A DNA stretch of 64,000 nt from Marinicella sediminis (GTDB lineage: Bacteria > Pseudomonadota > Gammaproteobacteria > Xanthomonadales > Marinicellaceae): contig NZ_MVBD01000012.1 of the NCBI RefSeq assembly GCF_002000055.1, forward strand, positions 1 to 64,000, read 5' to 3'. Positions within the stretch are counted from its first letter, which is position 1, and the number at the start of each line of letters is the position of its first letter. Below the pieces are notes generated by a model. That model did no database searches, was not told where the DNA came from, and was given only the letters and a program-made list of their open reading frames with translations. The position numbers and the translations under genes are program-made. Of this stretch, positions 17,347 to 26,061 are shown in pieces.

Positions 17347-18513
17347 GTGAATTACAGGTTGGTTTTGTATTGGCTGCTGTCAATGCTGGCTCTGTTACTC
17401 TGCCTGTGGTTTCCTACAGAACAAAAAATCCCCCGTGACTTACCTCCCATCGACCTGGTTAAAAGTTTTGAGGTAGAACCCAGCTACCTGTATTTCCTCG
17501 ACAACCAATTTCATGCTGTGGCAGGTAACCGGCTTGAAATCGGCTTGAAAAAAAAATACCTGAAAAATAAATTTCAACGCTACAACACACTGGTCATTAA
17601 TGACCTGAACATCAGCCTGAACAAAGTCATCAGCCTGAACTGGACGTTGAATAAACAACGCCACAAAGTGCCACTGAACCTGACCAGGACATCGGTCAAC
17701 CGCATTGACTTCAATACCCGCAAAGCCAAAGATATTAAAAACCTGCATTTACTGATTGAACACAACCCGGAAATGGGCATTCACAAAGATCCGCTTGATG
17801 AGGTTACATTCAGCTCGATGTATCTGAGCAATGGCCATCCTTCAGGTCAACCCGCTGTGGACTTCAGTGAATGGCTGGATTACTCCCCGGTGAAATTTAA
17901 CTCCATCAACGGTTACACCAGCCCCGACAACACCCATTTGAAAAAGCTGATCTTGAAAGTCGGCACATGGTTATTGATCAGCGTGGTGCTCTATGTTTTG
18001 CTGGGCGTAAATGGCCAGCAGCTGATCGGTACCTTGCTGATCGGCTGGCTGTTGGTTTCCATACCATATTGGTATAACTTCCATCGTCAACAAAATCAAT
18101 TACAGGAAGCATTCCCGGAAAACAGCTCCTACCTCAACGCCCTGGACCGCCAGGCCATGGACACCGCCAGGTCGATCACCAGCAAACTCGAAAGCCTGCC
18201 GGCATTTGATCCCAAACAACACAAACTGGTGATTTTCGGCCCCAATCAATTCATCTACCTCAGGTTGTTTTACCATTTGTCCGAGTATGATGTGGCGGTT
18301 CATAACACACTCAGAGATTTGAGTCAGACGTCTGCCAAAGCCATCTACGTGTTTTTTGCAGGATCAGGAAAACTGTGTCATCCGGCCATGGCCCATCAAT
18401 GGACTTACATGACCTCTGATCAACTCAGCAATCAATCCTTTGACCGCATTGGCACGCCACCGGTTAAAGTAGTAACCATGGAAGCGGACTATTGTATGGT
18501 GATGACACGATGA
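17347..18513 (+). CDS. membrane-anchored protein of unknown function, glycan cluster
   Basis: Not recognised. The 388-residue product has an N-terminal membrane anchor (about residues 5-21), a 180-residue extracytoplasmic region rich in beta-type sequence, two adjacent hydrophobic segments (around 205-245), then a further soluble region. The ATG at 17332 lies inside what reads as the ribosome site: GGAGAGG at 17335-17341 is 5 bases before a GTG at 17347, which gives the N-terminus (M)NYRLVLYW. I therefore choose the GTG. The stop overlaps the start of the next gene (ATGA), a polytopic membrane protein, so the two probably act together, plausibly in surface polysaccharide handling. Confidence 0.65.
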   Translation: MNYRLVLYWLLSMLALLLCLWFPTEQKIPRDLPPIDLVKSFEVEPSYLYFLDNQFHAVAGNRLEIGLKKKYLKNKFQRYNTLVINDLNISLNKVISLNWTLNKQRHKVPLNLTRTSVNRIDFNTRKAKDIKNLHLLIEHNPEMGIHKDPLDEVTFSSMYLSNGHPSGQPAVDFSEWLDYSPVKFNSINGYTSPDNTHLKKLILKVGTWLLISVVLYVLLGVNGQQLIGTLLIGWLLVSIPYWYNFHRQQNQLQEAFPENSSYLNALDRQAMDTARSITSKLESLPAFDPKQHKLVIFGPNQFIYLRLFYHLSEYDVAVHNTLRDLSQTSAKAIYVFFAGSGKLCHPAMAHQWTYMTSDQLSNQSFDRIGTPPVKVVTMEADYCMVMTR

Positions 18514-19910
18514 CGGTAATTTACGGCTTACTGTATGCCGCTTATTTTATGCTGCTGGGATCCGGAATGAGGGTTATGTTCAATTGGGTCAGCGGCCAAC
18601 ATGTATTGATTCATAAAAAAACCGAGTTTTTTGCTCAGTCTTTCTTTCAGGGTATTTTTTTGCATGTGGTGTTATTTAACATACTGCAGTTTTTCCCACT
18701 TGCTCACAGCTGGATATTAATACTCACCGGCAGTCTTGTGTCGGCCTGTCTGCTGGTGCTGATACTGGCTCAATACCACGGCAAGATGTTGCGGTTTCAG
18801 TCCATCGCTCCTACCAGGCTAAGCCTGTCACTGCTCGTGTTGGTAACCGCTGGCACCTGTCTGATTTACTGGAACGGCCGGTTGCTGCCCAACATTGCCT
18901 GGGATTCATGGATGATTTGGGAAGGTAAGGCCAAACAGTGGCTGGCTCAGGGATTGAATGTTGAGATCAGTCAGTGGCAGGAATGGATCGGCAATCCACA
19001 AGCAGTGTTTAATGTCTCAGCCCACTATCCCGATGGTATTTCGCTGCTCTATTTCCTGCCCAAGCTGATTTTCACTGACAGCAATCCAGTGGTGCATGTT
19101 TTGGCTTTGGTGGCATATGCCCTGACCACATTGCTGATGATCAGTCGCCTGGCAAAGTTCAATACCCCCGGTTACTTGCAGCTGGTGTTCGTGATGGTCA
19201 TGTATTCCATTCCACTGATTAACAACCACCTGATGATTTTCGGCTATGCGGACATTTGGATGGCCATGTATGTCTTACTGATCATGCTCACATTGATGGA
19301 TTACCAGGACGAAGGACACCAGGGAACAGGACTGACCATCATTGGTTACCTGTTGTTATTACCCATGCTTAAGCTGGAAGGTTGGGTATGGTTGGGGCTG
19401 TTTGTTTTGGCCCATCTGCTGGTGAAGGCTTATCGCAGCAGATTCCGGAGTCATTTGGCGGTTGTTGCCACAGTGGCCATCATCGTGATGATGATAACTG
19501 ATGGTATTCATTTGTCGACCCCGCTGGGGCAGTTGATCATCAACAGTCAACAACTGGTGGTCTTTAACCTATTGAATACACCGTTAGAGTTCAGTGACAT
19601 TTATGCCGCGTTGCTCACCGGCTTCTTCTGGCAGAATAACTGGTCATTCATTTGGCTGGGCCTGCCCTTTTTACTGGTTACATTTTTCACCCAAAATCAG
19701 AACCGGGCCAGTCAGGTCTCGCACGTGTTTATGTTACTGGCATTGCTGTGCTTTTTGTTTTTGTTTTTCTTCACCACCGCCAGTCAATGGGCCCGTGATT
19801 TGACGGCGCTGAACAGGGTGGTGTTGCAATTAACCCCGTGCTACTTATTTCTGCTGTTTAAAATGCTCAGTCAATTGCGTGGTGTGGCAGATCAACCCGA
19901 CCCGGCGTAA
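18510..19910 (+). CDS. polytopic membrane protein, GT-C glycosyltransferase-like
   Basis: The 466-residue product has about ten to twelve hydrophobic helices and a large loop after the third or fourth helix containing AWDSWMIWEGKAKQWL and SAHYPDGISLLYFLP. Acidic and aromatic residues in an early loop, followed by an H-Y-P motif, recall GT-C type transferases that use lipid-linked sugars, but I cannot place it in a named family. The ATG at 18510 forms ATGA with the upstream stop, so translation is coupled. An ORF start at 18492 (TTG) is less likely. It is convergent with the M49-like gene. Confidence 0.65.
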   Translation: MTVIYGLLYAAYFMLLGSGMRVMFNWVSGQHVLIHKKTEFFAQSFFQGIFLHVVLFNILQFFPLAHSWILILTGSLVSACLLVLILAQYHGKMLRFQSIAPTRLSLSLLVLVTAGTCLIYWNGRLLPNIAWDSWMIWEGKAKQWLAQGLNVEISQWQEWIGNPQAVFNVSAHYPDGISLLYFLPKLIFTDSNPVVHVLALVAYALTTLLMISRLAKFNTPGYLQLVFVMVMYSIPLINNHLMIFGYADIWMAMYVLLIMLTLMDYQDEGHQGTGLTIIGYLLLLPMLKLEGWVWLGLFVLAHLLVKAYRSRFRSHLAVVATVAIIVMMITDGIHLSTPLGQLIINSQQLVVFNLLNTPLEFSDIYAALLTGFFWQNNWSFIWLGLPFLLVTFFTQNQNRASQVSHVFMLLALLCFLFLFFFTTASQWARDLTALNRVVLQLTPCYLFLLFKMLSQLRGVADQPDPA

Positions 19911-19922
19911 TACCGGATCGGG
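19896..19922. terminator. hairpin between convergent genes
   Basis: CCCGACCCGG pairs with CCGGATCGGG around a 7-base loop, with one mismatch, overlapping the upstream stop codon. It has no T run, so it would stabilise 3' ends more than act as a classic intrinsic terminator. Confidence 0.4.
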
Positions 19923-19930
19923 ACAGTGAT

Positions 19931-21640
19931 TCAGAATTTCAAGTATTTCATACCCTGTTCAAAAACCACATCAACCGGAATGCCCGCCTGATTAACCTTT
20001 TCCAGAGAGGCGGCCAGGGCTGGTGAAATCACCCCATCACTGGTAAACCAATCAGCCACAGCCGCATAGTCTCCATCTCCCTGGTGAGTGAGTATTTTTT
20101 GTGACAGTGAAGCAATGGCTTGCGACATTTTTTCCGCATCAACTGTGTATTGGCCGGTGGTTTCATTGAAACTGAAAGCCCCTTGCTCTGCAAAGTAATT
20201 GAATCGCAACAAATTAGCCACGCCATGAGCTGAGCTGGACCCAAACCGCACAGACCGAAAAATGCCTGCCATAAATGTGGTGTAATAATCCATCAGCTCA
20301 CCTTCTTCCAGCTCTCCCATGGCATGTAGTTTTTCCACCATGTAAAGCCCAAGAATATCTGCCTTACCTTCTTCAATGGCTGAAGCATACTCTTTCAACG
20401 CCGTTCTGACAGTGCCTTGGTCGTTGATGGTGTTTTTGATGCCCAGGCCATGAGCCACTTCATGAAACATGGTGTTGGCAAAAAAAGCATTGAACGTGAT
20501 GTGCTTTTGTTGTTCCGGAGCCACCAGCTCCCTGGCAATGGGAACCAGGATTTTTTCAAATTTTGCCTGCATGACATTTTTCAACTGTAATCTGCGGGTG
20601 CCTTTTTCAAGTTGTACGGTTTCATCATTGGGCAGGTTGATGGCTATTGTTTTGCTTCCCGCATTCGAGTGACCGGCATAAAATATCGCATCGTAAGCAT
20701 TGAGATCAGAGTCAGTGCCCGGGGTTTCCGTTTTATAGGCATCTGCCACAGGCAGCTCTGCCTGCAATTGCGGCAGGAATGCGGCAAACTTGGCCAACCG
20801 CTCACTCCAAGCCAGGTCTTTGATCAATACATAAGCTTCATAGGCTGCCTTATAACCAAACAACTGGTCTTCATAGGTTTCAATTGGCCCTATCACCACA
20901 TCAATGGCGTTGTTTTTCATGTCCATCCAGGCCAGGTCAGATGCCCTGAATTGATCATTTTGCAGGGCATTGGCCCGCAACTGCAGGTATTTTTTAAACC
21001 CTACATCTTCAGCCAGTTCAGCAGCTTCCAACAGCAAGTCAGCAGCTTGTTTAAGTGCTTTGGCATGCCTGACATGAAACGCTTCAGCCGCTAACTCACC
21101 CTGTTCATTTCGCACCACATAGGTGTAGAGGTCTTTCATTGCCTGTGTGCCATTGGCTTCAAAGTCAGCTTTATCCAGATCATGGGGATAAAAATTGGCA
21201 CCCAGGGATTTATCGCCATAACCTGGCATGAAGGGTTGATCACCGTCAAGACGATCCCAGGGGCCGTAATTGATGTCTGCAAATGTCCTCAGACGCTGGT
21301 CCTTGATGCCGTCCAAAAAGGATTGTTTGGCACCAAAACTTTGCAGCCAGAATAACTGATCCATGATTTGAGCAGCCGCAATCAATTTCGGCAGCAACTG
21401 CCGCTGCTGTTCAGACAGGTGCGAAATATCTGCAGTCAACCTGAACGTCGCATACTTATTCAACAAGTCAGCATGGGGTTTGACCGGTTCGGGCTTCACC
21501 GGATCTTTTTGGTAATCCACTTGTTGCTCTGACTCACCAGGGCTTTGCTGGCTACCAGTCTGCTCAGGCTGTTCTGTCTGACAGGCCACCAGAAACAGGG
21601 CGGCCATTAACAACAGCCAGTGTGCTTGTTTAGTTTTCAT
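19931..21640 (-). CDS. M49-like zinc metallopeptidase lipoprotein
   Basis: The signal sequence ends in the lipobox LVAC (C20), so this 569-residue protein should be an outer-membrane or periplasmic lipoprotein, with a Q/E/P-rich linker up to residue 55. It resembles bacterial relatives of dipeptidyl-peptidase III (M49). The metal site is visible as HEVAH (393-397) with the third ligand in EEGKAD (423-428). Classic M49 has HExxGH; here the spacing is HExxH, a variant within these bacterial homologues. GGAG lies 6 to 9 bases before the ATG. It overlaps the upstream glycosyltransferase gene by 11 bases and is the last gene of that run; the reason for a peptidase there is not clear. Confidence 0.8.
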   Translation of the reverse strand: MKTKQAHWLLLMAALFLVACQTEQPEQTGSQQSPGESEQQVDYQKDPVKPEPVKPHADLLNKYATFRLTADISHLSEQQRQLLPKLIAAAQIMDQLFWLQSFGAKQSFLDGIKDQRLRTFADINYGPWDRLDGDQPFMPGYGDKSLGANFYPHDLDKADFEANGTQAMKDLYTYVVRNEQGELAAEAFHVRHAKALKQAADLLLEAAELAEDVGFKKYLQLRANALQNDQFRASDLAWMDMKNNAIDVVIGPIETYEDQLFGYKAAYEAYVLIKDLAWSERLAKFAAFLPQLQAELPVADAYKTETPGTDSDLNAYDAIFYAGHSNAGSKTIAINLPNDETVQLEKGTRRLQLKNVMQAKFEKILVPIARELVAPEQQKHITFNAFFANTMFHEVAHGLGIKNTINDQGTVRTALKEYASAIEEGKADILGLYMVEKLHAMGELEEGELMDYYTTFMAGIFRSVRFGSSSAHGVANLLRFNYFAEQGAFSFNETTGQYTVDAEKMSQAIASLSQKILTHQGDGDYAAVADWFTSDGVISPALAASLEKVNQAGIPVDVVFEQGMKYLKF

Positions 21641-22793
21641 GTTGTTCTCCAGTTAGAGTAATGGAATGATAGTTGTCTTCAATGCGTGATGCAATGTCAT
21701 CGATGTGATAATCAAAGTGAGGGGGCAGGGCCTGTATGGCACTCAGGTCCCGATGAATGCCCTCCAGTTTCGCCAGCAGATCATCTTCATCATTGCTTTT
21801 GAAAGTGAATCCTTTGTTGTACTGGTTGGCCAGCCAACACATACCTGATCCAGGGGTGTCAGCCACCAGGATGATTTTATTGTGGTACATGGCCTCAAGT
21901 AACACCACCCCAAAAGATTCTGCCCGGTCATGAGATGCCAGACAAAAGACATCACACTGGGCAAACAGTTGATCAAGCTCATCCTGACTGACTCCACCTG
22001 TCAGGGTAACCCGCTGCTCCAAGCCATTGGCTGAGACCAGGTTCTTCAGCACATCGGCCAATGCCCCTGAACCCGCCAACAACAGATGGCCCGACGGATA
22101 ATGTCGCATGGCTTTGATCAGCAATTGTTGATTTTTATATCGCGTCAGCCGGCCAAGGTGAAAGATACGCAACTTATCAGCTGGCCAGTAAGAATCAACC
22201 AATGCAGAACATTTTGTTTGGTTCTTTAATGAAGCCACATTGATGCCTAAAGGGATCACTTTGACTTTTTCATGATTGATCTTCAGCTGTGGAGAATGGT
22301 TGGCATAGTTGTCACTGCTGACCAACAACAGTGACGCCTGTCTGATCAATCGGTTTTCCAATGGTTTGAGTATCCGGTATAAACATTTCATCATCACCCC
22401 AGAATGCTCTGTCACCATGTCAGAATGCCAGCTGATGACCCAAGGTACCTGACGGGCCCGGCGGTGCCATGCCAAGGTCAACAAACTTGGGTTCGGGGTG
22501 TGTAGATGAAGCACATCAATTGATTCGTCTTTGAGAATCCGGCGGATCTGCTGGTTTAGTCCCAGCATCAAAGGGGTGTGTAACACGGGTCTTGAACATG
22601 CCAGTCTGATGACCTTTACCCCGTTCATCTCACTGTATTCGGTCTTGGATTTTAACCAACCCCACTGGTGGTTGTGCACCATCACTATGACTTCATGTCC
22701 TTGCCTGACTTGCGCTTCGGCCAGGTCTTTGAGGTAAGATTCCATACCGCCATGGAAAGGCGGATAATATTTGCCAAGGTGAAGTATTTTCAT
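21630..22793 (-). CDS. family 4 glycosyltransferase
   Basis: The 387-residue product is a GT-B retaining glycosyltransferase. The N-terminal domain begins ILHLGKYYPPFHGGMESYL, typical of GT4 enzymes. The C-terminal domain carries FHLGRLTRYKNQQLLIKA, LLLAGSG, and the donor-binding segment ASHDRAESFGVVLLEAM with its two conserved glutamates. It likely transfers a sugar from an NDP donor during assembly of a surface glycan. It lies 11 bases after the DUF2304 gene and overlaps the M49-like gene, so the GT2-DUF2304-GT4-M49 genes form one minus-strand unit. Confidence 0.92.
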   Translation of the reverse strand: MKILHLGKYYPPFHGGMESYLKDLAEAQVRQGHEVIVMVHNHQWGWLKSKTEYSEMNGVKVIRLACSRPVLHTPLMLGLNQQIRRILKDESIDVLHLHTPNPSLLTLAWHRRARQVPWVISWHSDMVTEHSGVMMKCLYRILKPLENRLIRQASLLLVSSDNYANHSPQLKINHEKVKVIPLGINVASLKNQTKCSALVDSYWPADKLRIFHLGRLTRYKNQQLLIKAMRHYPSGHLLLAGSGALADVLKNLVSANGLEQRVTLTGGVSQDELDQLFAQCDVFCLASHDRAESFGVVLLEAMYHNKIILVADTPGSGMCWLANQYNKGFTFKSNDEDDLLAKLEGIHRDLSAIQALPPHFDYHIDDIASRIEDNYHSITLTGEQHEN

Positions 22794-22804
22794 CAGAACG
22801 TCAC

Positions 22805-23140
22805 TCAGTCCCGACGGTTGATTTTGTCCTCAAGCATGGCCAGTTTCTGAGTCAATCGTCTGATTTTTTGTTCTTTGCGGGTCAGTGCCATATCCATGGT
22901 CAGCATCCTCAACAGAATCATACTGATGGCCAGCACCATGATGAGACTGGGAGCATACGTCACTCCAAGACGGGCAGCCATCCAATCCATCAGCTGAGGA
23001 AAAATCGATAGAATTATGGCAACCGTGGCAACCGTAAGCCACCAGGTGGCGTACGGGCCATGCATTTTGCCTTTTCTGACCAGGTACAAAATGGTCAGCG
23101 ACAGGAAAGCACCGATGATAAGGATCGTGATGTTGGTCAT
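22805..23140 (-). CDS. DUF2304 membrane protein
   Basis: The 111-residue product has three hydrophobic helices (about residues 3-20, 33-53 and 61-82) and a charged C-terminal coiled segment (MALTRKEQKIRRLTQKLAML region). It matches DUF2304 proteins, commonly encoded next to DPM1-like GT2 genes in polysaccharide clusters. The frame is open further upstream, but the ATG at 23140 (MTNITIL) overlaps the stop codon of the GT2 gene as ATGA, which decides the start. It may serve as a membrane partner of the GT2 enzyme; that is inference from neighbourhood. Confidence 0.8.
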   Translation of the reverse strand: MTNITILIIGAFLSLTILYLVRKGKMHGPYATWWLTVATVAIILSIFPQLMDWMAARLGVTYAPSLIMVLAISMILLRMLTMDMALTRKEQKIRRLTQKLAMLEDKINRRD

Positions 23141-23817
23141 TTGGCTTGTTTGGCTCCGATGTTGGCTATGCACAAGGTGGTGGTGTGAACCATGTATTTC
23201 AACACCACCAGCCAGGAACTGAAAACTCGGGATTTACCGTCATTTCGCTGGTTCATTTTAACAGGAACTTCAACAATATTGAGCCCGGATTTCAACAACA
23301 ACAACAAAACCCCAACATCCTGGTAATCAAGCATACTGGCGGGCCTCGCAGAGAGCACTTCAATGGCTTTGTGGTTATACAACCTGAATCCGGATGTCAG
23401 GTCTTCAATTTTGATGTGCGTCAATGATTTAAAAAACCACCAGGCCATTTTTTTCAAACGGCTCAGCCTGGAAGGAAACGTACCAATCACCACATCTGCT
23501 GCTGCCGAGCTGAATGTCTTAAACAACGCCTCAACTTCCAAAGGCAGATGCTGCCCGTCGGCATCCATGGTTATCACCGTGTCATACCCATGAAGCTGAG
23601 CATAGCGGATACCGGTCTGCGTGGCTCCCCAGGCACCCAATTGATTACTCAGTGACAAACACCTGATACCATGTTCTGCCACCACAACTGCGGTATCATC
23701 CTGGCTGAGGTCGTCGATAACCAACACGTCACAATGCACCGTTTCCCTGAGTACAGGGAGTAATTCACGAAGATTTTCTGCTTCATTAAAAGCAGGTATG
23801 ACAATTAATGCCTTCAC
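23137..23817 (-). CDS. family 2 glycosyltransferase, DPM1-like
   Basis: The 226-residue product has the GT-A fold of dolichol-phosphate-mannose synthase-like enzymes: VIPAFNEAENL at the N-terminus, VIDDLSQDDT, the TMDADGQHLP metal-binding DxD region, and the SGFRLYN segment. There is no C-terminal membrane region, so it may need the DUF2304 protein to act at the membrane on a polyprenyl-phosphate acceptor. The start codon is GTG at 23817. It heads the minus-strand glycan unit and is divergent from a second GT4 gene across 88 bases. Confidence 0.9.
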   Translation of the reverse strand: MKALIVIPAFNEAENLRELLPVLRETVHCDVLVIDDLSQDDTAVVVAEHGIRCLSLSNQLGAWGATQTGIRYAQLHGYDTVITMDADGQHLPLEVEALFKTFSSAAADVVIGTFPSRLSRLKKMAWWFFKSLTHIKIEDLTSGFRLYNHKAIEVLSARPASMLDYQDVGVLLLLLKSGLNIVEVPVKMNQRNDGKSRVFSSWLVVLKYMVHTTTLCIANIGAKQAK

Positions 23818-23905
23818 GTCATGTTAATGATTTAAAATAGGACACACGTTATAAACCATGTGCCTGTGATAGTGGTGATATTTTTCATTTTTTAAGTGTT
23901 CACTG

Positions 23906-24979
23906 ATGCCTCATCAAATTCAAATCATCCATGACCTGTTTCAAATCAAAGGGGGTGGCGAACGCCTGGTCATGACCCTTTGTGAAGGCTTACCCGCTGA
24001 TCTGCTCACCGCACACATCGGCGAACACACCTTTGACCTCACTCAATTACCTGGCAGGATCACTGACCTGGACGCACTCAGTGATATTCATGGGATCAAA
24101 ACCTGGTCTCTGGCCAGGGCATTCCGCAGCCACCAGCCCAGCCACCAGCACCCCAAAATCATTTACAGCGGTGTGGCCAGCCCATTGGCCATAACACACC
24201 ACAGACATGCCCGTAATGTGTTCTATTGCCACACCCCACCCCGCTTTATATATGACAAGCGGACAACCTTTGAACAAGCCATGAATCCCATAAAACGCTG
24301 GGCTTTTAAACGACTGATCAATTGGTTTCAACCACAATATGAACAAGCCGTCAGGCAAATGGATGTGCTGCTGACCAATTCTGAATATGTCCGGCAACGC
24401 ATTCAAGGCGCCTTGCAACTTCAGGCGCAAGTGGTCTATCCACCCTGCGACACCAACCATTTCAAATGGCTCAGCCAGGGTGATTTCTACCTCTCGCTGG
24501 CACGACATGACTCTTTGAAACGGATCGACGCCATCATCCGCGCTTTTTTACGCATGCCGGATAAACAACTGGTGGTGGCTTCCGGCGGGGCAGAAACTGA
24601 ACCCCTGAAGCAACTGGCAGGTAATGCCCCCAACATCCACTTCACCGGCTGGCTCAGTGAAACACAGTTGCTGAAACTGCTTGGACAGTGCCTGGCCACC
24701 ATATACGTACCTTTGGATGAAGATTTTGGCATGACTCCGGTGGAATCCATGTCCGCAGGCAAGCCAGTCATCGCCGCTGACCATGGGGGCTTACTGGAAA
24801 CCATGCTCGAAGGCGAAACCGGATACCTGGTGAGTAATGAAAACCTGGACGAACAAATCATGGCCGCTGTCCAGCGTTTGTCCGGCAAGCACGCCATGGC
24901 CATGCGCAGCGCCTGTGAAGCACGGGCCCAGGCTTTTTCACACACCACATTTCTGAAAAAAATCAAAGAATATCTGTGA
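23906..24979 (+). CDS. family 4 glycosyltransferase, mannosyltransferase-like
   Basis: The 357-residue product is a second GT-B enzyme. The N-terminus IIHDLFQIKGGGERLV holds the glycine-rich acceptor loop. The central VYPPCDTNHFK segment and the C-terminal YVPLDEDFGMTPVESMSAGKPVIA carry the EDFGMTPVE motif typical of the WbaZ/mannosyltransferase group. It is divergent from the GT2-DUF2304-GT4 unit and probably adds to the same glycan. The ECF sigma-factor gene starts 56 bases after its stop, separated by a possible ECF-type promoter. Confidence 0.9.
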   Translation: MPHQIQIIHDLFQIKGGGERLVMTLCEGLPADLLTAHIGEHTFDLTQLPGRITDLDALSDIHGIKTWSLARAFRSHQPSHQHPKIIYSGVASPLAITHHRHARNVFYCHTPPRFIYDKRTTFEQAMNPIKRWAFKRLINWFQPQYEQAVRQMDVLLTNSEYVRQRIQGALQLQAQVVYPPCDTNHFKWLSQGDFYLSLARHDSLKRIDAIIRAFLRMPDKQLVVASGGAETEPLKQLAGNAPNIHFTGWLSETQLLKLLGQCLATIYVPLDEDFGMTPVESMSAGKPVIAADHGGLLETMLEGETGYLVSNENLDEQIMAAVQRLSGKHAMAMRSACEARAQAFSHTTFLKKIKEYL

Positions 24980-24982
24980 TCC

Positions 24983-25011
24983 TGCGACCCTTTGGTCCTA
25001 AACTCAGTCTA
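24983..25011 (+). promoter_or_regulatory. possible ECF-type autoregulated promoter
   Basis: TGCGACC and GTCTA separated by 17 bases in the 55-base gap before the ECF sigma gene. The GACC-like -35 and GTC-containing -10 resemble the general layout of ECF promoters, and the start would fall about 17 bases before the TTG start codon. This is a pattern guess from a single site. Confidence 0.3.
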
Positions 25012-25034
25012 TTGGGTATGTTAAATGGAAAAAT

Positions 25035-25595
25035 TTGATTTTGACTTACTTTAACCAGACCATCGACGACCTGACCAAACAGCAGGTGCTGAAATCCAAA
25101 CAGCGCGCCTGTCGTCAGGTGTATGATGCCTTTTCCACACCGGTGTTTAATCTGGCATTCAAAATGCTGCAAAACCGGCATGACGCTCAGGACGTGATGC
25201 AAAATGCATTCATCACGGCGTTCCAGAAAATGGCTCAATGGTCAGGGGATGTTGCCTTTGGATTCTGGTTACGCAGAATCGTGATCAATCAATGTCTCGA
25301 TCTGATCAAAAAAAATCATCAGCAAATGACGATCGAATCACAGGATGCTGGAGCCAGTCATGAAGCCATGCACTACGACCACCAGCACGATGCCAATTAC
25401 CTGCTCAGCCAGTTGCCTCCCATTTCAAGATCCATTTTGTGGCTCTATGAAGTGGAAGGGTTGACTCATCAGGAAATTGCCGATGTTTACCAAATGTCAG
25501 TCAGTTTTTCCAAATCTCAACTGGCCCGCAGCAAACAATTGCTGGGCCGTTGGTTACAAAATCAGGAGCATCAGCATGAACAAAGCCGATCATAA
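25035..25595 (+). CDS. ECF-type RNA polymerase sigma factor
   Basis: The 186-residue product has region 2 (FNLAFKMLQNRHDAQDVMQNAFITAFQ and the DNA-melting FGFWLRRIVINQCLDLI) and region 4 (LPPISRSILWLYEVEGLTHQEIADVYQMSVSFSKSQLARSK), with a short linker and no region 1 or 3, so it is an ECF sigma factor. No ATG precedes region 2 in this frame. The start is most likely TTG at 25035, with GGAAAAA upstream. The anti-sigma candidate overlaps its 3' end by 20 bases, the usual arrangement for a sigma/anti-sigma pair. Confidence 0.92.
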   Translation: MILTYFNQTIDDLTKQQVLKSKQRACRQVYDAFSTPVFNLAFKMLQNRHDAQDVMQNAFITAFQKMAQWSGDVAFGFWLRRIVINQCLDLIKKNHQQMTIESQDAGASHEAMHYDHQHDANYLLSQLPPISRSILWLYEVEGLTHQEIADVYQMSVSFSKSQLARSKQLLGRWLQNQEHQHEQSRS

Positions 25596-26046
25596 AGACC
25601 TCAACAAATGGCTGAACAACCAGCCTCAGGAAATTCCTCCAAGGGAGGCTTTTGACAACATCATGGACCAGGTCCACCAACGCAATCAATCACGCAGCTA
25701 CCGTCTGCCGGTGTTGGCAGCGGCGGTGCTGGTTGGTCTGATGTTGTGGCTGATTCCCCGCAATGAACACGCGCAGTTACAACAGTTACAACTGCTCACC
25801 GAAAAAATATCCATGATTGAATACGTGGTCCGCAATGAAGTCATCAACCACTCTGCGCCAGGTTCACAATTACTGGAAAAAATGATTTCTATGGAAAACT
25901 GGCTGGACCAATTGGATGAAAACATCGCGCAAACCAATGACAACAGCCAAAAACTCGACTTGCTGCATGCCAAGCTCGAAATACTCGATGATCTGGTGGC
26001 TTTACACAAAAAGATGAAGCCCTCAGCCAACCAACAAGTGATTTAA
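25576..26046 (+). CDS. membrane-bound anti-sigma factor candidate
   Basis: The 156-residue product has a cytoplasmic N-terminal segment of about 40 residues, one transmembrane helix (residues 44-60, VLAAAVLVGLMLWLIP) and an extracytoplasmic part predicted as two long amphipathic helices (LQQLQLLTEKISMIEYVV and MISMENWLDQLDENI regions). There is no zinc-binding HxxxCxxC motif, so it is not a ZAS-type anti-sigma. The role is inferred from topology, from overlap with the ECF sigma gene, and from an exported PDZ protein following 15 bases later. The ATG at 25576 has AGGAG eight bases upstream; a longer open frame from 25477 lies inside the sigma gene and is discounted. Confidence 0.72.
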   Translation: MNKADHKDLNKWLNNQPQEIPPREAFDNIMDQVHQRNQSRSYRLPVLAAAVLVGLMLWLIPRNEHAQLQQLQLLTEKISMIEYVVRNEVINHSAPGSQLLEKMISMENWLDQLDENIAQTNDNSQKLDLLHAKLEILDDLVALHKKMKPSANQQVI

Positions 26047-26061
26047 CAAATAGGTGAAAAC

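Noticed and set aside
20612-21094. A 160-codon plus-strand frame inside the M49-like gene
   Set aside because: It is antisense to a gene with clear motifs and has an implausible amino-acid composition.
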